Of a stretch of 64,000 nt of DNA, positions 8,920 to 19,600 are shown piece by piece (the stretch's first letter is position 1; every line of letters starts with the position of its first letter). Position numbers and translations under genes: made by a program. The notes beneath the pieces were generated by a model. It made no database searches. It had not been told where the DNA came from and saw only the letters and a list, made by a program, of their open reading frames with translations. Source of the DNA: Symsagittifera roscoffensis (Eukaryota; Xenacoelomorpha; Acoela; Convolutidae). The DNA lies in assembly GCF_963678635.1 (NCBI RefSeq), contig NC_087063.1, forward strand, positions 2,332,073 through 2,396,072, written 5' to 3'.

Positions 8920-11534
8920 CGTGGGCTAAAAAAATTATTATTTTGAGATTGAAAAGCGGTGGTATGGGGTTGTTCAATAATTTGTTCATAAGTATTATCA
9001 TCTTGTGGTGGATGTGTCACTATATGTTGGACGGGACTTTGTAATGTGGTGAGTCGAAAATTTGGATTATGTGTGATTGCTAAATTTCTAAAATTTCGCG
9101 GGGCTAGGGATAGTGGATGGTTATTTGGTAGGGGTGGTAATTGTGGTGCCGTTGGCTGTGTGTCTACATTGTTATGTTCTTCGTCGTATGTATTTTGTCG
9201 TGTTGTTATTTTTGTGTTATATTCTTTTATTTGTGCGTCTAAAAGAATTTTGTTTATAGATGTGGAAAAGATTCCAAAAAATCCTGCAAAGAGTATGCGT
9301 GCTACGCTTGCTTGTCTGTTTACTTGTGTGTGTATAGCACATGTATTGTAGATTCCTTTTAAGAGTGAGAAAAGAAATCCAATAAAGTTAAACATTGCGT
9401 ATAAAATAGTCAATTTTTCTAAGATGTAGTAGGGCCATCCTAGAAAATCTAGGATCTCATTTTTGAGTGTAACAAAGCTAAAAATGTTAATTGGTGATAT
9501 ATCTTGGGGACGGTATTTTTCGCCGTTTAGATATATATAATCTTTAATGTCTTTAAAATATCCGCTATAGTCTTGTGCGTAGATATCGGCAAATCCTGCG
9601 GTTTCTGCAAGTTTGCGTAAGTTTTGGTCAATTGATTGTCTTTGTATAGTGTCCATTTGTGTTAGTAACTCTTGGAATTGTTGTGTTCTAATGTGATGTT
9701 GAATATCTGATTTTGAATAGATTCCTATTGATTGTAAGTCTATATTTGGGTTTCGAGCGATAGCGCGAATGCTTTCTGGTGAAAATTTTTTGAGTGATTG
9801 CATTAATGTGGGGTATGGAGTGAGAAGATAATATTTATTTTCATCAGGGTTTAGTTGTACTACATTGTGGCTATTTTCTGATCCACATGGGACTGCGGTA
9901 TCCCAGAAATAGGTTCTTCGTGAAAGTGTATCCACGAAATGTACTTTATTCTTATAAAAGATAGGGATTCTTTTATAACATCGTTTATCTTCAAAAACGT
10001 ATAGTGGTGATACTTTTTTAGTACAAGTATAAAACCATAAGATGTTTCCTTCATAGTCTAAAAAATTTGATCTATTTCCTGATAATAAATATCCTGCGTA
10101 GGGTATTTTTAATACTGCTAGTGCAAGTGATTGTAATATTTGTGTTCGTTCTAATTCGCATAGTTGATGTAGTGTTTCTAATTCGGAGAGTGACATTTCT
10201 TGAAAAATGCGGCTAATTGTATAGTCTAGTTTCATATCCAAATGAATATCATAGTGGATATTACCAAAATATGTGGTATTCATTAGTGATAATTCTTGTA
10301 AGCGTGTGCTTCTGGTATCATAAGGTTTTAGATGTCCACCAGGTTGTCCGTTGCTTTTTTCAAAATTAACTGGTATATAGGATGTTCCTTCGTTTAGAGG
10401 ATGACCTGTGGCATATGGGTCGATTTTTACTTTTCCAGTGGTCATGTCGAATCCTTTTTCATATTCAACTAAAATTTCAGAGTATTGTGTTCTGTGAAGT
10501 GGATTTCTGTATTTACATGCAAGTTCTGTTTCTTGATATATTTGAAAACGTGTCAATTTATTTTCTATGTTATCTATGTTTCTAAAATCGGAACTTAGTT
10601 TTCGTGATGGATGGACTTGTTCGTAAGGAATTGATTGTATGAAATATTTTTCGTGAAATTTTATCATACGAGCGTGTATTTTTGCTACTTGAAATGTTGT
10701 ACATGTGTCTTCGGGGAACCAAACAATTGTTGCTTGTGTTCTTGTTGTAGGGTCGCAATATCCTTGATCGTTTTTACAAGGTAGTCGGATTCCTTGATAG
10801 ATCATTGTATTATCAGATAAATCTCGTGTGAGTTGTATTTTTTCGAGTTGTATTTTCCAATCGAAAAACATTATTTCTTGGTATCCTTTATTTTTTGTGT
10901 CTGCTTTGCAGTTTGATGGGTTATTTATACCAATGTGTGGTATCCAGTGTTTATCATGTAGGTCATATGTTAATCGTCCGTGTGCGCCGTTATACGGGTA
11001 TTTTTCGTCTAGTTTTATATGTCCTTGGTGTCTTTCAAGTTGTGATTGATGTACAGAGTCTGAAAAAACTTGAAAATTAACTAATTTTCTTTGGGAATTT
11101 TTATTTTGTGTGATGTTTAGTCTAAGTAGTTCATTTTTACAATCGTCGGGATTGAGATGTAAAAGACGTTCTATATTACTTTGATAGAATGATTCATGGT
11201 CAAGTCGGTTTTTGTTTCCGTTCGAGACTTGTGAACAATGTACTTTCTTTTCGGAAAATGTTGCTGTGAATTTATAACCTGTAACTGTTGTAGCTCGGGC
11301 TTTTGAGTAGAGTGTTGCTATTATATCTGTGGTTTCTATAGCTTGTGGTTCTGTTTCACATTGTGATACTTGATTGATTGCATATTTATGTAGTGTTTTT
11401 TGTTCATTTTCTTCGCAATCGTAATGTGTTACTAATAAATCTTGTGGTCCTGTACGAGGGGAAGGGTTTATATTTTGATTTGAGGTTATTAGGAAAAGGG
11501 TTTGGAGAAAAATTAATAATTTTAGAATATACAT
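8916..11534 (-). CDS. env: E2 envelope-like glycoprotein, 872 aa
   Basis: Type I membrane protein architecture. It has an N-terminal hydrophobic signal segment (residues about 1-18), a long Cys-rich ectodomain with several N-x-S/T sites, a hydrophobic stretch at about 700-728 that should anchor it, a second short hydrophobic patch at about 745-760, and a hydrophilic tail of about 110 residues. The spacing of early cysteines and a C-x(5)-G-x-C-x-P-T segment around residues 250-265 remind me of the chuvirus or gB-like glycoproteins captured by other invertebrate LTR elements. That is inference from pattern, not a search. I see no furin site with confidence. It starts inside the end of the 378-codon frame and ends in ATGA with the 597-aa ORF. 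The reading frame is intact. Confidence 0.75.
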   Translation of the reverse strand: MYILKLLIFLQTLFLITSNQNINPSPRTGPQDLLVTHYDCEENEQKTLHKYAINQVSQCETEPQAIETTDIIATLYSKARATTVTGYKFTATFSEKKVHCSQVSNGNKNRLDHESFYQSNIERLLHLNPDDCKNELLRLNITQNKNSQRKLVNFQVFSDSVHQSQLERHQGHIKLDEKYPYNGAHGRLTYDLHDKHWIPHIGINNPSNCKADTKNKGYQEIMFFDWKIQLEKIQLTRDLSDNTMIYQGIRLPCKNDQGYCDPTTRTQATIVWFPEDTCTTFQVAKIHARMIKFHEKYFIQSIPYEQVHPSRKLSSDFRNIDNIENKLTRFQIYQETELACKYRNPLHRTQYSEILVEYEKGFDMTTGKVKIDPYATGHPLNEGTSYIPVNFEKSNGQPGGHLKPYDTRSTRLQELSLMNTTYFGNIHYDIHLDMKLDYTISRIFQEMSLSELETLHQLCELERTQILQSLALAVLKIPYAGYLLSGNRSNFLDYEGNILWFYTCTKKVSPLYVFEDKRCYKRIPIFYKNKVHFVDTLSRRTYFWDTAVPCGSENSHNVVQLNPDENKYYLLTPYPTLMQSLKKFSPESIRAIARNPNIDLQSIGIYSKSDIQHHIRTQQFQELLTQMDTIQRQSIDQNLRKLAETAGFADIYAQDYSGYFKDIKDYIYLNGEKYRPQDISPINIFSFVTLKNEILDFLGWPYYILEKLTILYAMFNFIGFLFSLLKGIYNTCAIHTQVNRQASVARILFAGFFGIFSTSINKILLDAQIKEYNTKITTRQNTYDEEHNNVDTQPTAPQLPPLPNNHPLSLAPRNFRNLAITHNPNFRLTTLQSPVQHIVTHPPQDDNTYEQIIEQPHTTAFQSQNNNFFSPR

Positions 11535-12658
11535 GTGTATGATAATCCTGAGTATGGATTATAAAATGTAATGTAACCAATTGTGTTTTTGGTGTATCTG
11601 TCGTATTTATATATTACTTCGGTAGTTATAAACGGTGGTGGTAGTGATTGAGCTGTTATGTTAGGTGGATTTAATGGGTAGGGATGTTGGGTAATATTAT
11701 TTAACTTAACTGTGATCTCAAATTTTAATTGTAAACTGTTTTGTTGGAGTATTTGAATATTGTGATCACGGATATCGTTGTGAATATCTTGGCGATATTG
11801 TAATCTATTAAGTGCCCAGTTATGAAGGCGGTTACTTTCTTGATGTTGTCCAAATAATGGTGGAGGTGCTGTGAATGTATTCCAATCTAATCTTAAAGGA
11901 ATATTTACTGAAGATTGTTCTCGATATCTGGCGTCGAGATTATTTGGAAAATTTAAGTTAAAGGGTAGTGGTGAAAATTGACTTGTTGATGGTGTTGATG
12001 GTAGTGATAGTGTTTCTGGTAGTGATGAGGATGTTGTTGTATCCGTAGAAATATCTATGGGGTCATTGGCTAAATTTGGTTCACCTTGTGTAAATGAATG
12101 TGTAGTCCAATATGGTAGTCGTGATGTTAGGTTTGGGGGGTTAAAAGGGTTTTCTCGTATTTGTTCAGATGTTGGTGTTGAACCTAAGTAGTCTGAAGGT
12201 AGACTTGAAGTGCTTCGTTGTGAAAGAAGTGTAGGGGTTTCTGGTGTGATACCAGTGGTGTTTTCTGGAGTAGTTTGTGTTGGGGATTGAGGTATATCAA
12301 AATGAACTCGGGGAGTTTGAAAATTTCTATTTCGTCGAGGATGTATAATTTGTCTATTTATTTCTGCTGTGTTTTGGTTTTGACTAAGGTTTCGTATTCT
12401 ACTTAGTTCTTGTGGTAGTGTTGGGTAAAGATTATATGTTGGTTCACTTAGGGATGCTTGTCGTTGAACTGGTTCTAGTGGTTCAGATAAACGAGCGTGC
12501 CGTTCTTCAAAGGTGTATGGATTGTCTTGAAAAGAAATTCGTGTAGATGTTTGAGGATTTTGAGTAGTTGAAGGTGGTGTTGGATTATCTTGGGATGATG
12601 TCGGTGAAGACTGATTTTGTGACTGTTGGGTAGCAATTTTTGATGGATTTTTGAATTG
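11522..12658 (-). CDS. 378-codon frame without any AUG
   Basis: An uninterrupted frame of 378 sense codons, bounded upstream by TAA at 12,659-12,661 and ending in TAA at 11,522-11,524, which overlaps the env start by 13 nt. Read base by base, it contains no in-frame ATG. The N-terminal two thirds are Ser/Thr/Pro/Gln-rich; the last 150 codons look folded, with motifs such as RLHNWALNRLQYRQDIHND. A chance open frame of this length in AT-rich DNA is very unlikely. Translation would need a non-AUG start, splicing to an upstream AUG, or reinitiation after the 62-aa ORF, which ends 6 nt before this frame opens. The function is unknown. Confidence 0.6.
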   Translation of the reverse strand, partial: QFKNPSKIATQQSQNQSSPTSSQDNPTPPSTTQNPQTSTRISFQDNPYTFEERHARLSEPLEPVQRQASLSEPTYNLYPTLPQELSRIRNLSQNQNTAEINRQIIHPRRNRNFQTPRVHFDIPQSPTQTTPENTTGITPETPTLLSQRSTSSLPSDYLGSTPTSEQIRENPFNPPNLTSRLPYWTTHSFTQGEPNLANDPIDISTDTTTSSSLPETLSLPSTPSTSQFSPLPFNLNFPNNLDARYREQSSVNIPLRLDWNTFTAPPPLFGQHQESNRLHNWALNRLQYRQDIHNDIRDHNIQILQQNSLQLKFEITVKLNNITQHPYPLNPPNITAQSLPPPFITTEVIYKYDRYTKNTIGYITFYNPYSGLSYTCIF

Positions 12659-12663
12659 TTACT

Positions 12664-12852
12664 TTAGTGAGAAGATTTATGTTTATTATAATATTCTTCT
12701 AAAAAAAGAATTAGGAAAATTGTTGCTAGGGCAAATGTGATGATTGCTTTCTTTATACATTTACATATGGTCAAAATGAGGGATGATAAAAATGTTATAA
12801 AGATTACAAACAATAGAAAAATATCAGTTCTACTGAAAATTGTTCGTATCAT
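12664..12852 (-). CDS. Small membrane protein, 62 aa
   Basis: Two strongly hydrophobic segments (about residues 10-30 and 35-52) are separated by a short basic turn (KCIKK), with a polar His/Lys/Ser tail. The ATG overlaps the stop of the 76-aa ORF as ATGA. Size and topology resemble viral small hydrophobic or viroporin-like proteins, but there is no sequence match I can name. Position between pol and env is where accessory genes sit in complex retroviruses. Confidence 0.55.
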   Translation of the reverse strand: MIRTIFSRTDIFLLFVIFITFLSSLILTICKCIKKAIITFALATIFLILFLEEYYNKHKSSH

Positions 12853-13079
12853 TTAGACAAGTTGTTAAAATCGTACCTGTGGATATATTCAAGGGTTTTG
12901 GAAAGTTGGAGGTATAGTTCAATTATTGTGTAGAAAATTAAGAAAATATTACAAAAAATTATTATGATTATTAGAAAAGATTCGATGATATCAAAAAGAA
13001 AGATTATAAAGACTTGAAGTATTGAAAAAAAATGTTTAAAATTGATAAATATTTGAGCGACTGTTTGAGAGAAAAGCAT
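12849..13079 (-). CDS. Small membrane protein, 76 aa
   Basis: Very hydrophobic, Ile/Phe-rich: about residues 18-60 could form one long or two close membrane helices, followed by a charged tail (LEYIHRYDFNN). Its ATG directly follows a TAA (TAAATG) that closes an upstream open frame, and its stop overlaps the next ATG. The pair of tiny membrane ORFs joined by ATGA looks deliberate. AT-rich DNA can mimic hydrophobic ORFs, so the coding call is moderate. Confidence 0.5.
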   Translation of the reverse strand: MLFSQTVAQIFINFKHFFSILQVFIIFLFDIIESFLIIIIIFCNIFLIFYTIIELYLQLSKTLEYIHRYDFNNLSK

Positions 13080-13232
13080 TTAAGAAATGATCTCTTTGTC
13101 GAATATTTTTTGCTGTTTGAGGCGATTTTCTAGTGTGGTCGAATTATTTATTAGTTTTTTGACAAGTGGGTTGAGTTTCGTAAAAAATTGTTGGGGGCAA
13201 TTTTCATGGTGGCTGGGAGGTCGTCTTTTTCT
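13080..13232 (-). CDS. Short frame without AUG before the membrane pair
   Basis: A 50-codon frame opens after TAA (13,233-13,235) and ends in TAA at 13,080-13,082, exactly abutting the next ATG. The composition is protein-like (basic head, then a helical Lys/Leu/Gln-rich stretch). It has no in-frame AUG and could be a spliced exon or noise. Confidence 0.2.
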   Translation of the reverse strand, partial: RKRRPPSHHENCPQQFFTKLNPLVKKLINNSTTLENRLKQQKIFDKEIIS

Positions 13233-13679
13233 TTATTTTTGTTTGTCAAATGATCCGGGGTATGGTGAGATTTTTATACTTTAGGCTAATTAAAATCTTC
13301 ATTTTGTGACTTTAGGCTAAGTTATCAAATTTGTTTTGGGGGTATTCGTGGTCTGAGTTGGGGAAATATTGTTGATCTTTGGGTTATTAGATAAGGGAGG
13401 GGTACGGTATTATGGTGATATTTATTTTAGCTGTCAAGTTGGAGTGGTTTGCTTATTTTTGACCTGGAGGTTGTAAAGTTATAGTTAGAGATGTGCCTGG
13501 AGTTCTAGATTATTCGTCTAATTGATCTTAGTTTGAGTTAGAGAAAGTGGCGGATTGGATGAATCCTATTGGTCTATTTTGAACTAGAATTATTGCGTAC
13601 TTGTGAGCATGTTATTTTGAAAAATGGAAATGAAAAATGTTACGGAGGTTTCAAGATTGTGAAGTATAAAATTTTAAAA
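13233..13679 (-). other. Gap between Gag-Pol and the accessory frames
   Basis: About 450 bp with no convincing frame in element sense. The plus-strand ORF at 13,087-13,284 is a shadow. It could hold a splice acceptor or reinitiation signal for the downstream genes. Confidence 0.4.
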
Positions 13680-16600
13680 TTACTTTTTAAATTCTACTTT
13701 CTTTAATATTTTAGATTGGGGGATGAACATTTTGTAGTTTTTACGTGGTTGATTTCGGAGTCTTGTTGTCTTTCTATGTTCTGATTTGTCTATTTCTTCT
13801 TGGGGTATTATTTGTTCTGTCATTTTTCTATTTTTTCTTTGTTTTGGAGATTCTTTATGGTTTTGTGTATTGTTTTTGGTAGCGATTGGTTTTGTGTTTT
13901 GATTTTCGGTGGGGTTATCATTTTGTTCTGTGTTTTTCAGATGTGGTTCGTTTTGAATAATTTTTAATCCTGTGAAAGAATATAATTGGGTTAATTCGCG
14001 GAGTGCGTATTCTTTTGGGTAATAAGGTAATAGGTTGTTTCGATGCTGAACGATTTCTTTTTTGTTTGAGTCGATAATTTTATATGTAACATCTGTGGGT
14101 TTTGCAATTATTTGATAGGGTCCTTTTCGGAGGGGTTGTAATTTTTTAGAAATTCCTTTTTGAGTATTAAAATTAGGTATTAAAACAAATGTTCCAATTT
14201 TTAAATCGGAAGCTGGTGTAAAACGTGAATTGATTTGTTCATTTATATTTTGTCTTTGTAATAATTTTTTTGTTATTTTTTGGTAAATTTCATTGTGTTT
14301 CTTATCTCTATTTAAAATCCATTCGGTGTGTGTACCGGAGGCTAATTTAAGGATTTGTGGGTGATGAAAATGATCTTCATCGTGCGTATGTAATGGTAGG
14401 TTATAACAAATTGAGTCTTTATTTGGTTGACAATAACCTTGTGCGTTTTTATGGGAATTTGCTGTAAACATTATTGGTTTGCGTGGCTTTTGGTTGAAAA
14501 CCATTTCGTATGGTGACATTCCTAAAGTTGTCGTGATTTGTGAATTATATGCTAATGGAAATAATTTTACATCTGCTGACCATTCGGTATATTTGGTATC
14601 ATTTCCGTTGATGATACATCTAAGATATTCTTGTAGTGAACGGTTCATACCTTCGACTAAGCCGTTTGTCCAAGGTGCATGAGATGTACGTGGTTTGTGT
14701 TTAATGTTGTATAAATGACATAGTGTTATTATTTCATTATTTATGAATTCTGTACCATTGTCTGTGACTAAAATTTCTGGTAGTCCAAATTTTGCTATCC
14801 AGTGTTCATAGAGTGTTGTGTATGCGTAATAAGCGTTACAATGTGGTACTGGATTAAGTGCTACATAATGTGTAAATGCGTCAACAATTACCATAATGTA
14901 GGAGTTTCCTTCTGATGAGGGTGAAATTGGTCCTTTAGTATCAAATGAGATACGGTGATTAAAGTATAAACTTTGTCCTTTAAAATCTTGTTTTTGTGCT
15001 ATTTGTTTTTGATTTGGGTAAGGTTTATTTAATTGACATACTATACAATCATTGCATAGTACTTTTATCCAAATTGGTGCATTTGGGAAGTAAAAATTTT
15101 GTATAAAATTTGAATATGTTTTTTCTGATCCAGAGTGTCCTTTAATATTTTGTGTATGTGAAATATTAAAAGCTATAAGAATCATACTTATAGGGAGACA
15201 GGGAACTGTAGATTCATTTAGGTTATACTCTAAAAGGTCTGTTTTTTCGTTAATTGTTGTGTTGTTAAATTTGCGAAAGTATCGGAGGAGTGTTTTATTT
15301 CCTAGAATGGTTGAATCTGCTTTGATAGGTTTAGTTTTATATTTATGCCATGATTTCAGTTGTCGAATTACTGGGTCAAGGTTTTGATATTGTTTCAGTG
15401 TTGAAATTGTAATTGTTTCTGTTGGGGGGAGAAAAATGTTTTCGATTTCTAATTTAGATAATGGTATTGTATCAAGTGGGTCGTGAAGGTCAAAAACTTG
15501 ATTTATTGTGTATTTTGAATCATTTGTTTGTGGTCCTGATAAATTTATTTTATCAGTTAAATCTTCTTTTTCAATTAGTGGAAAATGGTCTTTTTTAGGT
15601 AGGTGTTGTTTTGTTCGTTTTTGTTGGGTGTTATTTTTTATCCATTGAGAATATGGAATTGGTTTAAAAGTTGATGTTCCAAGTAGGTCAACTTCATAAT
15701 GATTATTTTGACAATCTAAATAAAGTGGGAAATGTTGTAAATTATTTATTTGTGATTGTTCAATATCAGTTTTTACTGCATATTTGCATTCTAATCGGGG
15801 TGATGTTTCGTTTTCTGCAAGGTAGAATTTTATATTTTTGGGTATTTCAACTGTTGTTTTTCGTGTAAGTAATTCAGGTGGTGTATTTCGACTTAAGGTG
15901 TCTGGTAATGCAAGATTTTTTCCTGCAGTCCAAACTATATGTAAGTTTGGAAATTTCATTAGAATTAGTTGAAATCTGTAAACTCGGTGGTTTGGGTTAG
16001 ATTTCTGTGTGAAGAGAAAAATGATTGGTTTGTGATCTGTGAATAAAACTGTGGGATGTTTTGATCCAAGTATCAGAAATTCATATTCTGTAAGTGTATA
16101 GATTATGGCTGTACATTCTCTCATTAGAGTTGAGAGTCGTAGCTCTGCTTGAGTGAATAATCGAGAATTTGCTGATATGAGGTTCATTTTATTTGTACCA
16201 TTATGTGATTGTAATAATGCTGCGCCGATGCCAAAGTTCGAAGCATCGCACATTGCATAAAATGGTTGATCAGGGTCTGGAATTGTGTTTGAAATTTGTT
16301 CAGTTAAAAGTTTCTTTATTTCTTCGAATCGTGTTTGATGTTCTGTATTCCATTCAAAGTTGTTTTGTTGTCTAAGGATGTTATAAAATGGTCGTAGGTA
16401 TAATTGCATTTTATAAACATATTTACTTAAAAAGTTTAACATTCCAAGGAACTCTTGGATTTTCTTTTTATTTGTTGGTGGTTGAAGTTTTTGAATAGCG
16501 TCAATGCGTGATTTCAGTGGAGTGATTGTTTTTCTTTCTATATTATGTCCTAAGAATTTAACTCTAGTCAAAAAGAAGTGTGATTTATCGGGGGCGGCCT

Positions 16601-19600
16601 TCAGATTTTCGTTCTGAAGTATTTGGTGATATGTTTCTAAAACTTTGAACATTTCGTCTTTTGTTTGTGATTGCATAAAAACATCGTCTAAATAGGTGAT
16701 TGCGTTTTTCTTTAGTATCAGTGGTCTAAAAATTTTGCTCATAAAAGCTGAAAATGCTGCTGGTCCTATGGATATTCCATAGAATAAGCGGTTAAATTCA
16801 TATTGTTGGTTTCCGATAACAAATTGTGTTAAACGTCGTGATTGTTCATCTAGTGGCATTTGATTGTATGCACTATTCATATCGGCGGTTGTGAAGTATT
16901 TGCCGTTTATTTTTGTTAAAATAACTTGTATTGGTTCAATGGGCCAATTACATTTTGATTCATCTATGAGTGAATTGAGGTATCTAGCATCGAGAACGAT
17001 TTTTAATGATTCTCCTTTAGCTAGAATGATAACGGGGTTGATGAATGTGTTGCCTTTTGGTTGTTCTTCTTTGTTTACTGGTGATATAATATTGTATTGT
17101 TCTAAAATATCGAGTAATCTGTTTACTTTATCATGTAAGTGAATTGGTACTTTACTTGCTCTTTGTTTTTTGAAAACTGCGTCAGGTTTTAATGGGAGAT
17201 GTAGTGATGAACTTATTTTACCAACATCGAATTTTGATGTTGCATAGACTGATGAATATTTAATTAGCTGTTTGGCTAATTTTTCGAATTCGTCTTGTGT
17301 TATTTGTGAATGTTGGAAGTTAAACATTGTTAAGAATTTTTGTTGGTGCTCTGTGTAATTACTTATGTTGAATGTAGGTTTGAAATATGGAGTTTTTGTG
17401 AAATAATCCGTATTTCTGTTTTCGTTACTTATTATATTATTTATAGATAATTCTTCATTAAGAATTGTAGATTGGCATATATCTAGTAATTGGAGTATAT
17501 TATTTACGCGATAGGCTTTTTCGTGTATTGGTGTTATTGTAGCGTTGGTTTCACAATATCCTAGAAGTCCTAAAGGTAATGTTACTTGGTAAGGTGTGTT
17601 GTTATAAACATGTAAAGAAATTATATCTGAATTCGAATTTTTCAAATATTTTATTGAAGAGATTGTGATTTTGAAAAATTTATGAATCGGTTTGAATTCA
17701 AAATCTGACATATAAAATTTTTGTTTGTTTTGTTCTTTATCATATTGATGAACTTGTTTTATTGAAAAATTATAGATGTTTCCTGATAGTGGTTTCAGGT
17801 GTTTTCTTTGTTGATTAAATATCGGATAAAATTTTGAAAAGAATGGTGGTTGTTTATTTAATCTTTGAAAAAATGTTAATGATGTTTCTTTTGTTTTTGT
17901 ATATTTATCTTTGATTAATATTTTACTATTTATTATGTTAATTGTTGGTATATACTTTGAAATAAATGGTATTCCAATGATATTATATTTAATATCAGTG
18001 ATATGGAATATTTGTTTGAATGGTTTATTTAAAATTTTGCTTTGCTCTATTGTTCTGGTAGGGAGGAGAAATAATTGGATTTTTCCGTAGTTTATCAATG
18101 TTGATCCTTGTGCTGTTGCTAGCTTGCTGGAGGTTTCCAGAGGTGTTAGCTTTGGGTGTAAGGATTTTATTTCATTCCATGTGGGAATGTTTATTATGTT
18201 TGATTCTGCTCCTGAATCAATTAAAAAATCTATTTCAAGGTCTGGTGGTTGAAATTCTTTATTTCTTGGGCTTTCTAAGAGAAATGGTATTGTCCAAATT
18301 TTTTCTTTGGGTTGTTCTTTTTGTATATTTTGGTAGATGTGGTTTGTATTCAAGCATTTTGTTTTGGCATTTTGATCTGGTTGTGCTGTAGTATTTTTTG
18401 CATTTGTTTCTTGCGTTGTTGGTGTGGAATTTATGGGTGTAGTATAATGATTTTGAAGAAATTCTGATTGATTTTCATATATATGTGATGGAAAGGGTTG
18501 TTCATATATAACAGATTCATAGTCATTTTCGACTTTTATCATATTGATAGCAAGAGTGTTTTCAGTATCACTTTCTGAATCTGATGATGTACAATTTATT
18601 TGATTGAGTTGTAACGTATCGGTTACTGTGTCATCAATACCTGGGGGGTCTGATGTTGTTTCTGGATTAGATTGTACTTGATTGATTTGTCTTTGATGTT
18701 TAGGTGTACTGCTTCTATGACGATTATTAGATGTATTATAGTGATTATTATTTCGGTGTGGTGATTTGGAATAATTTCTGTAACGATTATTATAACTTGG
18801 GTGTCGATTTTGTGAATTATTTCGCGATCTGTTTTGATAATTGCTGTTTGGTCTGTTATAGTTCGATCTATTATATGAGTTATTTCTTGATCGATTGTTT
18901 GGGTAATTCTGGTTTCGGTTGTTTGAATAACTTCTATTTCTATTATAGGAGTAGTTTCTATTCCTATTGTATGATGAATTTCGTGATTGGTTGTTTGGAT
19001 AGTAGTTATTTCTTGGTTGGGAATTAGATCTAGAAACAAATCGTTGTGTATTCGAATTTGATCTGGAGTAGTTATTTCTACTATTTGGTCTATTGTAGTG
19101 ATTTTGTGATGAATTATACGTGTTTCTTCGTTCTGGTGATCTTCCTCTATAACTTGAGTTATATGGGGATTGATTTCTTGTATAACTTGTATTGTTCGGA
19201 AGTGGCTTTCCTGAACTGTTGTTGCTGTATACATTTTTGTTTGGTAGATTTTGATCTTTTTTCATGTATTGATAGAATGATTTATTTGGTTCTTTGTATT
19301 TTTGAGGTTTATTTTGACTATCTTGCTGTTTTTGTCTACATTCGGAAATACTATGTCCGTATCGTCGGCAATAATTACACCATTTTTTGAAAGATGGTTT
19401 GCCTTTAAAGTTCGGGTTCTTTTCGTAAATATTGAGTATTTCAGTGATTTTTTCAACGAGATCTGTTTCTGATTCTTGTATATTATTAATATTAGTGGGA
19501 GTCGTTTCAATTTTGTTAACGTATTGTAATTTCAGATTTTCCGTTTCTTCTAGTTTCATCGTAATTTCTGCTTGTTCTAGTTTGTCTACTAGTTTTCGAA

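Noticed and set aside
18623-19234. 203-aa minus-strand frame rich in Ile/Thr
   Set aside because: Alternate frame of the Asn/Arg/Ser/Tyr tract of Gag; repeats of the tract keep it open.
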